Origin: Morchella semilibera
Lineage: Eukaryota; Ascomycota; Pezizomycetes; Pezizales; Morchellaceae
DNA length: 64,000 bases
Direction of reading: 5' to 3'
Assembly (NCBI GenBank): GCA_009192285.1
Contig: WBVU01000008.1
Location: 1,870,370 to 1,934,369 of the forward strand
In this document: piece by piece, positions 39,117-50,100 of the stretch
How positions within the stretch are numbered: the first letter of the stretch is position 1
Layout of the letters: each line of letters starts with the position of its first letter
Notes under the pieces: model-generated
The model's database searches: none
The model's input: the letters and a program-made list of their open reading frames with translations, nothing else
What the model was told of the DNA's origin: nothing
Translations under genes and position numbers: made by a program

Positions 39117-40726
39117 ATGGCATCCAGGACTGTTTTTCGAGTTCGTGGTATACCCGAGGAATTGGCGCTGGGTGCCTTGGAAAAGACTCTTGCTCAGGCG
39201 AACAGAAACGGGAACTTGAAAATCAAAGCGACAATTGCTCCGTCCTGTTATGACAGGACACAGACCGCTCTTGTCCAATTCGATCCTCTCCCAAGCTACC
39301 TACAGGATGCGGGAAGTGCGGAGTGGGATGGCTATGACATGGAGGTGGAAACAGAAGAGGGGGAATTGTTCGATATAACCATTGATAAGAACTTTTTTGG
39401 ACTTACTCAGCTCTACCCAACGGGATCCGGCGATATTACCGCAGAGTAAGTTTGCACTGAAGTTGGCCTTATGCGTAATGATATCAGCAAAGAGCTAATG
39501 TACTGGATTTAGTATTGTAGCTGTAACAGGGCTTGCTGGTCATGCGTTTGGATCGTGGAGGGGGAAAGGCGATTTGGGTAGGATGTGGCTTCGGGACTTT
39601 CTTTCGGTCGACCTTCCAAACTGTAGAACCCTGACCTACGGCTACGACTCGAGACTTCGCAGTGCTGGTGTCCACCAAATCCGGGATTATAGCCGTGGCT
39701 TTCTAGAGGAATTGAAGAAGGCCAGATTTTTAGAAGAAGTGAGTTGAGATTTTATTAGAGATTGTTCATTGATGTTTCAATAATAAAGATGATTATCTCA
39801 GTCACCTAACAATAAGCAATATCCAACACCACCCCCCGGTCTCCAGGGTATATAAGTATAAATTGTCATAGCTGACAGTGTCTATAGGAAAGAGAAAGAC
39901 CAATCATTTTTATCGGGCACAGCTTTGGGGGTATTATCATTGCACAGGTAAGTCCTTTGTGTCTCCTTCTCTGAATGATGGGTTTGTCCGAATCTATATA
40001 GACGCAGAAGGTTCTCCCTTAGCCAGGTCCAAATGCATATTCTTAGACCAGTTCAAGGGTTAGTAGATGGGTTCAAGCTAACTTCATAGCGAAGTCTCTG
40101 GTTAGAAGCAAGGAATGTAACCCGCATGATGACCCCGCCGTTTATGCTATATACCAAGCGACCCGTGGCGTAATTTTTTATGGTACCCCACATCGCGGCT
40201 TCCTGGTGGACGATATTCTTAGTATGCTTAATCCGCAGGAGAACTCTGAAAGAGTCAAGCTTGTCAACTCGATTAATAAAAACTCTGATTTACTCCACTC
40301 GGAGCTGGAGAGGTTTGTTGACCTTGCAATGCGATTGCGTATTGTCAGCTTCTACGAGCGACTTCAGACTAGAAGACCGGTCCAGGTGGGTAATCAGGAG
40401 CAAAGCACTCCACAGGCGTTTGCATAGTCTTATGGTTTTTTTAGGGAGCAAACGGCTTTGCTAGGACTGGGGAATACGTGACTACGGTCGATACAGACTC
40501 TGCACTACTTAATCTTGGTACAGCAATCGAGAAGAAAATACCCGTTGATGCGGACCACACGGAGATCGTCAAGTTTAAGAATAAGCAGAACCAAACCTAT
40601 ACGAGTACTTTATTTTACCTTCAGGAGTTTGAAAAGGAAATTACAACACCATCTTCATCTGGTAGATATGCTTTGACTCCCGCCGTTGATAGGATCAGCT
40701 TTGTGGTTAAGAGCCCTACTCGCTAA
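39117..40726 (+). CDS. SesB/SERAC1-like alpha/beta hydrolase
   Basis: A lipase-like alpha/beta hydrolase of the type found alone or as the N-terminal domain of fungal NLR-like (STAND) proteins. Exons are 39117-39445, 39513-39738, 39888-39947, 40095-40385 and 40445-40726, giving 395 residues with correct phase throughout. The N-terminus starts FRVRGIPEELALGALEKTL, a region common in this family. Then come DIVAVTGLAGHAFGSWR, MWLRDFLSVDLPN and LTYGYDS. The nucleophile elbow IIFIGHSFGG (serine in GHSFG) is encoded by a 60-nt exon. TRGVIFYGTPHRG follows, and a conserved VDADHTEIVKF near the end carries the likely catalytic histidine. The acceptor at 40094 (GCGAAG) was chosen because the nearer AG breaks the frame. 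No NB-ARC or repeat domain follows, so the protein appears to be a stand-alone hydrolase. Cellular substrate unknown. Confidence 0.85.
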
Positions 40727-40768
40727 CTTAACATTTAAGTAACTGGAAGGGATACACTATGGCCGGGG

Positions 40769-41681
40769 ATGAATCACGGTAGTCTTGAAGTACCAAAATC
40801 ACGTAGTAGACGTTCTTCAAGTACCCATAGCGACCGCCGGAGACCATGCCTCGAACCGGCTCAAGAAACTCAAGCCCAAATTTGGACCGGAAATCGTGGA
40901 AGCTTGATGATATCGAAGGGGGAGCCTATGAGCTTTTATCAATTGGTTGCAGAGCCCTACGAGTCTAACCATGACTCTCCCTCCTTGAGTCTACGACGCG
41001 TCGACTGCAAGGTCCCCCCATCAGAAAATCCGCCTCCAGAGTATCCATACACGCCTCTGGACCAATTGCAGAATGGTAGTGAGAGACTGGCTTTGAAACT
41101 TGATTGGTCGAGGTCGGAGACTATCACGGCACTGGACCCTGAATTATACACTCCCAACCAAAAACACCCCTACAGAGGGATATGGATAGGTTGATCTTTT
41201 AATACCCCTCGTACGTATCGCTATGGATCTAGAACTCATCACTAACCTTAAACTTTATATGTAGCCCCATATAACACGTTCGATCCGCGCGCAACTAATG
41301 GGCATCTCTATGAATTCCTTCTTTTCCACCAACCTAATGAAGGAACTTTATTAGTCACTAAAATCACCGGCGATGTCAATGTACCTCGGGGAGAACGTAG
41401 TATATTTGCTCAGCTTCCTGGTCCCTCCCTTTCCACGGGTCCTTTGGTTGTCGGGGTGCAGTTGCAGGTTGGCGATTACTTGACTGGCAAAGGTGAGTTG
41501 CTATAACTTCCCACCAAAGGCACGAGACTTTTTCTATATCTTAACTGACTTGCTGCATGATCCCCTCGTTCTAGCGTCTTGGATAACTGGCAAATTACAG
41601 TTACTAAGTACTTCAACAGCAGTCTTGGGAGGGTATAATTGCACATTCAGAAGGGTAGCTATTGAGACGTACATGCGGTAA
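40769..41681 (+). CDS. Protein with F-box-associated ITGDxNVPRG domain
   Basis: Three exons (40769-41189, 41265-41492, 41575-41681; introns 75 and 82 nt) give 251 residues in frame. The N-terminal 130 residues are polar and low in complexity (serine/arginine-rich start, then proline-rich PPSENPPPEYPYTP). The C-terminal half has YRGIWIG, a LYEFLLFHQ segment and KITGDVNVPRGERSIFAQL. That is the signature segment found at the C-terminus of many fungal F-box proteins and in plant EXECUTER-like proteins. No F-box is visible, so a role in ubiquitination is not shown. It begins 42 bp after the stop codon of the upstream hydrolase on the same strand, so the two could be separate compact genes or parts of one longer gene with an unplaced junction. 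Confidence 0.65.
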
Positions 41682-41873
41682 GGTACATGTATTCTTTTTT
41701 CGTTTGATGCACTTGTGGTGAAGTTTGTGCTTTGGAATGAGGGCTAGTGTGGTCTTTGAGAGGTTATGTTATAGGTTGGGGAAATATATATTTAAGTGGG
41801 GATGATGAAAACAAGACATTCAGGCTGGCATCTATTTACTGTGTTGTTAAAATGGGTTATATAATGAATATGT

Positions 41874-42172
41874 AAAGCCCCTACCCAAGAGTTTTCGTGA
41901 AAGGGCCAATTATCGCCCAAACTAGATGGAACCAGGTTCCAAGTATAGAACCACAACACAATTAACTATAATGATGATCATGAACAGGGGTGAAAAAAAT
42001 TTACCCTTGGGAGAAGCGTTTTGCACATCATTGAACTAACAAGGAGTGGTCAAGGTGTAAAAAGATATTTTAGTGGAGAACCCCGTTGGTAGGATGTAGG
42101 TTTTGTATGAGGTTTCACCATTCAACTACATGTACTTTCGGGCTTTCACGAAAACTTTGGTAGGGCCTTCAC
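41874..42172. mobile_element. MITE-like inverted-repeat element
   Basis: The left end (AGCCCCTACCCAAGAG, then TTTTCGTGAAAGGGCC) recurs as its reverse complement at 42137-42172, where the complement reads GGCCCTACCAAAG, then TTTTCGTGAAAGCCC. The central 12 bases TTTTCGTGAAAG are identical. The enclosed 230 bp has no reading frame of note. ATGTAA occurs just outside both ends, but its spacing is not symmetrical, so a target-site duplication is not established. Most likely a small non-autonomous DNA element. Confidence 0.5.
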
Positions 42173-42261
42173 ATGTAATCTCACACATAAGCTGATAATA
42201 TGGCTGTGGAGAGTGCTTTCAGTCATGGTTGATCACTCGGTAGCTCCGTGATAATCTATGA

Positions 42262-42309
42262 TTTTTTTTTTGTTTACTTCATTAATTACATCCAGCCTTT
42301 AGGCTATGG
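42262..42309 (-). repeat. Retroposon 3'-tail fragment with A-rich end
   Basis: On the minus strand CCATAGCC-TAAA-GGCTGGATGTAATTAATGAAG is followed by TAAACA and a run of A. This is the copy closest to the LINE 3' terminus, where the same hairpin is followed by TGATGTAAACAAAAAAAA. It ends 35 bp upstream of the tRNA-Arg gene. Confidence 0.6.
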
Positions 42310-42344
42310 TAATGAATAATTTATGATTTGAGAACTTAATGCAT

Positions 42345-42416
42345 GGCTGGTTGGCGCAATGGTAGCGCGTGGTCCTCCTAAGACCGAGGTTGAGGGTTCG
42401 AGTCCCTTGCTGGTCG
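42345..42416 (+). tRNA. tRNA-Arg (anticodon CCU)
   Basis: The D-arm GCGC/GCGC, the anticodon arm TGGTC-CTCCTAA-GACCG (anticodon CCT) and the T-arm GAGGG-TTCGAGT-CCCTT all close. There is no intron. The 72-nt length includes discriminator G. The acceptor stem GGCTGGT/GCTGGTC pairs only if four of its seven pairs are G-U wobbles, which is unusual for a housekeeping tRNA. Confidence 0.82.
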
Positions 42417-43567
42417 TTTTTTTTCCATTTTCGTAGGATTCTCCTGGTAGTCATTGTTGATGTACTGTTTTCTGGGCCTCGACCCCTTGTCGCCCCATTA
42501 TGGAATGGAGGTAGGTCTATGGGATTGAAGTGATTTTGGACTTAATGCGGTGCTAGAAGGGCGGGGGGCAGGGGCCCGAGCGGAACGGTTTACATGTGCA
42601 ACCCTTCTGTACCTACAACTTATTGGGCAAATGGGCCCGTCACCGTGAAATCTATAAAAGGCTAATTCAATCATTGGCCCTCCTTTTGGGTTAGGGGGTA
42701 GGGCAACACCTGAACGCGCTCGCGATATGTATGTGATATGTGGTATATGGAGTGACTTATTATTAGGGTCCATATGAGTACGTATCATGCAGGGAAGGAT
42801 TGTATTGATATATATTAGGGGGGTTTGTTGTTGGATATTTCAAAGTAGAGTTATGGGTCGAGAGTTGATATGATCGTGTACCTGTTGGCGGAATTAAACC
42901 TCTGTGCCAGTCATAAACCCCATCGGCGTTTATAACATACATCATTGGGTAATCGTATATATCTGAAGTTTGTTTTAAAGTCTTTCATCGCCAAGGACCC
43001 AGGGTAGGTACAGCCTACGGATGAGGCTAACAAACTGACCAATAGTAGTATTGCAGTGCACTGGCAGCGTAATAAACATCTCATCGACCGGGCAGATAAC
43101 CACAGATACCTTTTTTCTGCAAGGCACAATTTAAACCCGGACCATTCGTAGCCTTGTAGACTATTTTACGACCAGCTCACACCCAGCACCTCGGCAAGCG
43201 TTACATTACGCACGCTTACTGTTGGGACTCTTGGCCTTGGCACATGCCTGTTATGGAGTCACTCTCACCGCATCAAAGATCGCATGTAACTCTGAGGACG
43301 GAGTATTTGTACCAAACATCTGCGCCCCGGCCCCCCCTTCTTCATACTCTTGAACCTTCAGCCTTGTTCCATCTCATCGACCAAACGAGTTTGTAAGTAT
43401 ATAACTGCCCCTTCTTCTTCTCTTTGATCGATCTTCTGTCAACTCCGGTGCGCACAGTTCAGTAACAGTAAATTTCACTGACCACTCTGGTCCAGACACG
43501 CTGGTCTCTCACACACCTGCAGCCGTCGAACGCAGCGCTAGATCCCCCGCCCACAAACCCCCGCGCG
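42417..43567. other. Intergenic spacer and SHR3 upstream region
   Basis: No gene was recognised. The 43390-43457 segment (GTAAGTATAT to CGCACAG) could be an intron in the SHR3 5' UTR, but this is only suggested by splice-site-like ends. Confidence 0.4.
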
Positions 43568-44178
43568 ATGTCGACGAAAATTTCCTTCGCGACGTTTTTA
43601 ATCATCTGCCGTGAGTTACTGTCTTTCTGATCCACTCACATAATACTGACGGGGGTGAAACAGCGACATGTTTCTTCCTCGGGATCCTGTTCACAAACTG
43701 GTCCTACGACCACCACACCCTATGGAACGGCATCGCCCCCTCTGAGCCCATACTAGCCGCCATCGAGTCTCATTACCGCCTCCTGAGCTCTTCGCCCCCA
43801 ATCATAATCCGCGTGCTGCACATCATTGTTGCTGTTGGGCTCCTTGGATTCATAACTAAGCTCTATAAGCCATCCGAGTCAAACATGCTCTTTGACGGCG
43901 CCAGTTTGGTCTTGTACATGATTGGGCTGATCATGTACGCCACAAACGTGATCCGTGGGCTGAAAGCCGTGGAGAGCGGTGAGTACGGTGAGGAGGTCGG
44001 TAGAGTTGACACACTGCGAGTACTGGCGGCGAGTCAAGTGATTCTGGCGCTGGTGCTTGTGGGTGTGTTGGTGCTGCAGAGTGGGCAATGGTATGCGGAG
44101 AGGAAGGAGAGCGAGGAGGTGAGGAATATGGAGTTGGAAGAGGAGGCAAAGAGGAGTAAGGGGAAGAAAAAGAATTAA
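43568..44178 (+). CDS. SHR3: Shr3 amino-acid permease chaperone
   Basis: Shr3 is an ER membrane chaperone that prevents aggregation of amino-acid permeases and promotes their packaging for export. Exons are 43568-43610 and 43664-44178 (53-nt intron, phase 1), giving 185 residues. The N-terminus MSTKISFATFLIIC leads into CFFLGILFTNWSYD, a family hallmark, then a second membrane segment (RVLHIIVAVGLLGFITKLY). The highly conserved KPSESNMLFDGASLVLYMIG and VIRGLKAVESGEYGEE follow. Four hydrophobic segments are visible, and the last (VILALVLVGVLVLQSG) precedes a charged lysine-rich cytosolic tail (KRSKGKKKN) that could hold an ER-retention signal. A LINE inserted 168 bp downstream on the same strand, so the natural 3' UTR may have been altered. 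Confidence 0.9.
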
Positions 44179-44330
44179 TGTAGGATAGCTGGAGACTGGG
44201 CCTTTTTGTGTTGTGGACTTCTTTGTGCGATTTTTTTTTTGTGCGAATGCATGGATGTGGTTTCGGTGATTGATGTGGGATGTCGTGATTTGATACTTAT
44301 GCCCAGGCTATCTATATCTACCTACGTTTC

Positions 44331-44346
44331 TCTACTCACGGTGGAA
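44331..44346 (+). repeat. Left target-site duplication of the LINE
   Basis: TCTACTCACGGTGGAA is identical to 51244-51259. The two copies flank the 6.9-kb LINE exactly: the right copy directly follows the A-tail. This is direct evidence for target-primed retrotransposition. Confidence 0.93.
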
Positions 44347-44906
44347 GCGACACAATCAGAACGAGGACGAGTTTTTGAAAATATCTCGACAACCAGCAAG
44401 ATAGAGAGGACCAAAACATCATATTCAGAATCAGCAGGCTTTGGCCTATCTTTTTATCCCTATTACTTGATAAAAATTATCACCTTGCAAAATATCACTG
44501 TTTTCAACTCAGGATTTTTCTGTTACACAGGGCCAAAATCCCAGTTTCCCCCTCTTTTGAGGCCGGATTCCCAGGAAATTTGGGCATTCATCAGCATAAC
44601 TCAACAACCACATCAGCCAGAAACAAGAAAAGACAAGGAGGAGGATCTTCAGAGAAGTATCTTCACATCTAGGCACTAATATTATTGAATTTGTAGGGAC
44701 TACACACCCCCCTACTCATCACTCCCTCTAGATCATACTCCCCTAGAGGAGGACAGAGGTGCCAGCGCATTTCTGTCTTGGCGTTCTTGGCAGGCTTGGC
44801 GTTGAGGGGCTTAGGACAATAGGCTTGTTGAAAACAAAACGGTAAGATAAGAGCATTGTGAGAAAGGAACAGGGATACAGTACTACAACCACGTTACACA
44901 AACAAA

Positions 44907-47189
44907 ATGGTTCAGGGGTACCCAGTATGTGTGAAAACGGCTACAGGGAGGACGGTAGCGTATAAAGAAGCGTATAACGGCTTCGGTCTCGAACCAGTAT
45001 ATGGAGATAAGGATCCCGAGTTTGCAAGGGATATGGAAAACAGAAAGGTATTCCTACAGAGAAAAGACGGAACCTTTGTTATCACGAAGATCAGAAGGGT
45101 AGATGTGGCAAATGAACACGGAGTTACGGAGGACCTAACAGCGGAACGAGACCCAAGAGAGGAAAACGTCGAAGAAATCAACGAGATTGGAGAGGAATAC
45201 AAAATTATCACAAGGAAGGAAATGGAGGAGATTATAGAAATAATGGAAACCGAAAGCGATTATGAGCCGAGCCCACCGCCAGAGGTTAAAACGGAAAAGG
45301 AGGAATCCTTGAGTTCAAGGAGCTCCCCGGAGATTCAGCAAGTGCCGCTAAGTTCAGGAAAAGGGGAAAAAGGAAAAGGGAAAGAAAACCCGAACAGAAT
45401 TGGCGAAACGGAAATGGATTGGGAAGAGATGAGCAAGGAGGAAAAAATTGAAGTAGTCGTAGAGGCGGTAAGGGAATATAGGAAAGAGGAAATCGGAAAG
45501 CTGGGAAAAGAAATGGAGATTGATAGTGAGGACGAAAAGGAGGCTGAGGACGTACTGATGATGGAGGAAGGGGATGCGATTGTGGAAGCAGTTAAGGAAA
45601 TCGTGCAAAAAGGATCAAAGAGGAAGTGGGAAGGAAAAGACGAGGAGGAAGTGTGGAATGTGTGGATTAATCCAAGGAAGATTAAAGAGCCGAGGAAGAA
45701 AAGAGTTCAGGAGAAAATGATAACAGGCATGCTCGTAAGTAAATATGCGCACATTGCAGAACCAGTAAAGCTACGCCTGAAAACCCAGGCAGGATTGGGA
45801 GACTCCAAGCACGCACCACACAGGAAAATGACGCCAATTAGTATTCGGTCAAGCAGCGAGGAATCATGCAGCTCAACCGATACCAAAGATTCAGCAAATG
45901 TTCCAAGTTGGGCGAGAATGTTAGTGAATGAGGTGAAGATGCTACGGGAAAGAGTCAAGAGACTCGAACAACAAAGAGAAGCACGAGGAAGATACGAAAG
46001 AAGAGCAGAGGGAAATCGGCAAGCCCCATTGAAAGAACAGGGGGAAAACAGCGGTCAACAACAACGACAGCGACAAAAGACGACGGAAATAGCAAGACCT
46101 CCGCCTGCTTTGCCGCTAACGGGCGCAAACGCAATACCACTAAAACCAGCAGTCAAGTCAGTAGCGGTGCTAGGAGAGGACAAGGGAGGACCATGGACGG
46201 TACAGGGGCAAAAGAGGATCGAGGAAAGGATGAAGGAAAAGCAAAGAAAAGCAAAGGAAGCAATAGAAAGGGAGGAAAAGAAGAAGAGGGTGGCGATTAT
46301 CGAGGTTGGGGAAGAGGCGAAGGTAGAGATTCCAACAACGAAGGAGGTAGCCATTGCCTTAGGGCTAGAAGAAAGGCAGGTGAGGGAAGTAAGTAAATTG
46401 CAAAAAGGAGTGGGAAAGGCGGAGGCAATCAGGGTAGAGTTTAGTGATGAAGAGATTTTGAGGGAAAATGCGGAAAAGCTCGGAAAGCTTAAGGGAGCAG
46501 AAAAGGTGAGATACAGAACGGAAGACTGGAAGGGGGTAGTAGTGCATGCTGTGAAGAAGGAATGGAACGGTAAGATGAAGGAGCTTCGGGAGCATATCGA
46601 GAAGCTCAACAACTACAAACTCTGCAAAGATCCACGCTGGTTGGCGAACGACGAAGGAAATGGATGGAGATCCATTGTGATTCACGTGGAAACGGACGAA
46701 ATGAGGAAAGATATTCTGAAGAATCGGATCAGAATCGATGACGGGTATATGCATAGTGCGGAGGACGTGAAGGAGAAAATATGCAGGGATTATATTGCGA
46801 AGGCGGCATTGAGAGAACAACAATGCAGCACATGCTGCGGATATGGACACTGGTGGGCGAAATGTGGAAACTCGGGCGCCAAAGCGAAATGCGGTATTTG
46901 CGGAAAATCGGGGCACACCACCTACCAACATAAATGCGATAATAGGGAATGCAGCGCCAAGGGATGGTGCAAAAAACACAAACAGTGGAAGAAGTGTGCG
47001 AACTGCGGAGGCCCACACGGAGCGATGTCAATACACTGCCAAGGAAAAATCGAGTGGTTTAAAAAGACTATTGGGTATATTATGGTTTGCAGTATCTGCA
47101 AAGAGAGTGGACACAGTACCAAGGAATGCAAGAAAACCAAAGAAGTAGCAGGAGACAATGAAAACAAGGCAGTTGCTCATGCCTTGTAA
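44907..47189 (+). CDS. LINE ORF1, gag-like zinc-knuckle protein
   Basis: A 760-residue nucleic-acid-binding protein of the LINE ribonucleoprotein. The N-terminal half is very acidic and lysine-rich. A coiled-coil-prone segment (MLRERVKRLEQQREARGRYE) lies near residues 345-370. The C-terminus carries a cysteine cluster at about residues 640-745. CSTCCGYGHWWAKC and CSICKESGHSTKEC are canonical CX2CX4HX4C knuckles, CGICGKSGHTTYQHKC is CX2CX4HX6C and CANCGGPHGAMSIHC is CX2CX3HX6C. The start ATG at 44907 follows AACAAA, a good fungal context. It overlaps the start of ORF2 by 32 bp in a different frame. No internal stop, so it is potentially functional. Confidence 0.92.
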   Translation: MVQGYPVCVKTATGRTVAYKEAYNGFGLEPVYGDKDPEFARDMENRKVFLQRKDGTFVITKIRRVDVANEHGVTEDLTAERDPREENVEEINEIGEEYKIITRKEMEEIIEIMETESDYEPSPPPEVKTEKEESLSSRSSPEIQQVPLSSGKGEKGKGKENPNRIGETEMDWEEMSKEEKIEVVVEAVREYRKEEIGKLGKEMEIDSEDEKEAEDVLMMEEGDAIVEAVKEIVQKGSKRKWEGKDEEEVWNVWINPRKIKEPRKKRVQEKMITGMLVSKYAHIAEPVKLRLKTQAGLGDSKHAPHRKMTPISIRSSSEESCSSTDTKDSANVPSWARMLVNEVKMLRERVKRLEQQREARGRYERRAEGNRQAPLKEQGENSGQQQRQRQKTTEIARPPPALPLTGANAIPLKPAVKSVAVLGEDKGGPWTVQGQKRIEERMKEKQRKAKEAIEREEKKKRVAIIEVGEEAKVEIPTTKEVAIALGLEERQVREVSKLQKGVGKAEAIRVEFSDEEILRENAEKLGKLKGAEKVRYRTEDWKGVVVHAVKKEWNGKMKELREHIEKLNNYKLCKDPRWLANDEGNGWRSIVIHVETDEMRKDILKNRIRIDDGYMHSAEDVKEKICRDYIAKAALREQQCSTCCGYGHWWAKCGNSGAKAKCGICGKSGHTTYQHKCDNRECSAKGWCKKHKQWKKCANCGGPHGAMSIHCQGKIEWFKKTIGYIMVCSICKESGHSTKECKKTKEVAGDNENKAVAHAL

Positions 47190-50100
47190 ACTGGTTATTT
47201 TTCAGCACAACTGCAACAGGTCCACGAATGTTATGCAGGGGCTGATGAACAGTGGAAAAGAGGCGGATGTGATAGCGATACAAGAACCATATATAGGGAA
47301 GGTAAAAGGGGGGAAAAAGGTACAAGGAGCGGTAGAGTTGGGAGGAAAAGAAATTACAGTAGGAAACGGGGCTTTTGATATTGTTTACAGGCCAGGAACG
47401 AAAGAGGGGGAACGAAGCAGAGTGATGTGGATGGTACGAAAGGGAAAAGAATTAAAATATACTGTGAGGGATGATATCTGGGCAGATTGGGACGCGAGTA
47501 TAATGGATATTAGAAGATCAGATGGAGAGATTCTGAGAATTATTAATGTCTATAATCAGGCCCACAAAGAAAGAGAAGGATGGTGCATGACACGATTTCC
47601 AAAAGAAGCCCTTCATCAGAATACGATATTGGTCGGGGATTTTAACGCGAAAGCCCCACTGTGGGATTCAGTATCGGAGCCAATAAGAGACAAAGATATA
47701 ATGGAGGTGATTGATTACGGGAATTTTACACTCGCAAACGAACCGGACAGGGTTACTTGGCAAAGGGGCGGACAAAGTTCAGTACTAGATCTTTCTTTTA
47801 CAACACAAGCGATAGCGTCGAAGACTCGATGGAAACTACGGGCGGATTGCGATACGGGGTCGGACCATGCAGTGTGTGAAACGATAATTCTGGATGCTCG
47901 AGTTGACACATATGAAGCTACGTCATGCCGATGGGATTATAGAAATGCGGATTGGGAAAAAGTGAAGAAAGGTGTCGAAGAAGAAAGGAAAAGAACGGAT
48001 GAAGAATGGAAATATGCAAAGGAAAATGAGGATTATGAATTGCTAGCCGAGTTGTTGGAAAGGGTTTTGAGGAAGGGCATAGAGCAAGGAGTAAAGGAGG
48101 TCAGGAGATGCCCGCAGAGTAAAAGGTGGTTTGACGAAGAGGTAAAAATAAAGAGAGGGTTGATGGCAAAGAAAAGAAAATGGGGAAAGAAAGGTATTCC
48201 GGGATCGGAAATGAGGAGTTGTAGATTAGGGGAATGGAAAAAAGAAAGGACGGAATATTTCCGATTGATTCGGAGAAAGAAAAAGGAATGTTGGGATAAG
48301 TTTGTGCAAAGCTCGGAGGATGGTAATTTATGGGATGTATGGAGGGTAGCGTCGCAAAAGAAATACGCCAAAACACCAGTGCTAGTAACGGATGCAGGCG
48401 AGGTGAACGTAACTTTCGAGGAAAAAGAAAAAGTTTTTCTTAAAGAGCTTTTCCCACCAGCACCCTTAGATCCCCCGGTAGTCGAAGGCGAAAATGTTAA
48501 TGCGACAAGAATTCGGATATCAAATGAACAAGCGTATAACGCCATTGCTCGACAGGGTTCGTACAAGGCCCCAGGTCCAGATGAAATAGCATTCAAAGCC
48601 ATAAAGGAAACATGGGAGGTTATAGGCGAGAGAGTAACAGAAGTATATCAAATGTGTTTGGATGCGGGTTATCATCCTCGGAAATGGAGAAAGGCAATCG
48701 GGGCAATTATACCGAAAGCGGGAAAATCGGATTATACGAAACCAAAAGCATATCGACCAATATCGCTCTTGAATTCGCTGGGAAAGGGACTCGAAAGGGT
48801 GGTTACCGATCATTTAGCGGAATTTGGAGAAAAAGGAGGACTGGATATAAATCAATGGGGCGGAAGGAAGTTTAGATCGGCGGAAGATTGTGTAGGTTAT
48901 ACTCTGGATTGGATGGGGAAAAGAAGGGAGAAAGGCGAGAAGGTTATGCTGGTAATGCTGGATATAAGCCAGGCTTTTCCCAATACCTCAAAAGTCAGAT
49001 TGACAAATACGCTTAGAAAAGGAGGAGCGAATGAGAGATTAGTGGGCTGGGTAACGAGCTTTCTAAGTGAAAGAAAGATTACACTGAGATTTGATAATGA
49101 GAAAGGTACGGAAAGGGAGGTGGAAACAGGGATACCGCAAGGAAGCCCGGCGTCGCCTATTTTGTTCAATTTGTTTATCGCTCCAATGATAAAAGAAGTA
49201 AATTGTTTTATTGAGGAGGAGTTCGAGGGGAAAGCGATTACGCCAACGTATATTGATGATTTTACGATTGCGGTGGCCGGCAAAGATTGGGATCAGGCGA
49301 TTGCCAGAGCCGAAAGAATTATTGGAAAAGCATACGAATGGGCGGATAGAAATTGCGTGCAATTTGACGAAAAGAAAATGGAATGGATAAGGCTTTACTC
49401 GGAGGAGGGGGGGGAAATCGAAAGTTTGGAATTGCCGAACGGAGTCATGAAACAAGAGTTGGAGGTGGTAAAATGGTTGGGGATATGGATCGACCAAAAG
49501 TGTACCTTTAAGAGGCATGTGAGGGAAAAAACGGCGAGAGCGGCGAGAGCGGCACAAAGTGTTATAAGATTGTCTAGAGGTAGTCAAGGAATAGGAGTAG
49601 GAAACGGCAGACAAATGTACATTGCGTGCAGCAGGCAGATTGCAGAGTATGGAGGAAAGGTTTGGTGGAAGGGGCAAAAAGGACTGGCGGCAGAGATTGA
49701 TAAGGTGAATATAAGCGCGATGAGGAAAATTGGAGGGCACTTTCGGACAGCCCCAACGGCGGCGATAGAGGTCGAGAATGATCTGATACCTACGGCGCAA
49801 AGATTCGACCATAAACAAAGAATGTTAGCAATTAGAGCTCTTCAAAGACACCCGAATCACCCAACACACACGATGGCGAAAAGAGAAATAGAAAGCAGGG
49901 TTCAGAAAGAGGACGAATGGTTAACAAGAAAAGGGGCGAGAGTAATAAAGTCAGGAAAGAAAAGGGGGATGTCAGGGGCGGTAGAGGGGGTTGAGAGGCT
50001 AGTAGGAGATGAAAGAAAATGGAGTAAGATTGAAAATTGGAAGAAATTGTATAAGAACGAAGCGAGATGGGAAAAAAGAATTAGAAAGGAAATACAAATT

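Noticed and set aside
46055-49818. Several long minus-strand open frames (up to 251 codons) within the LINE
   Set aside because: They are antisense shadows of the purine-rich ORF1/ORF2 and show no protein family.
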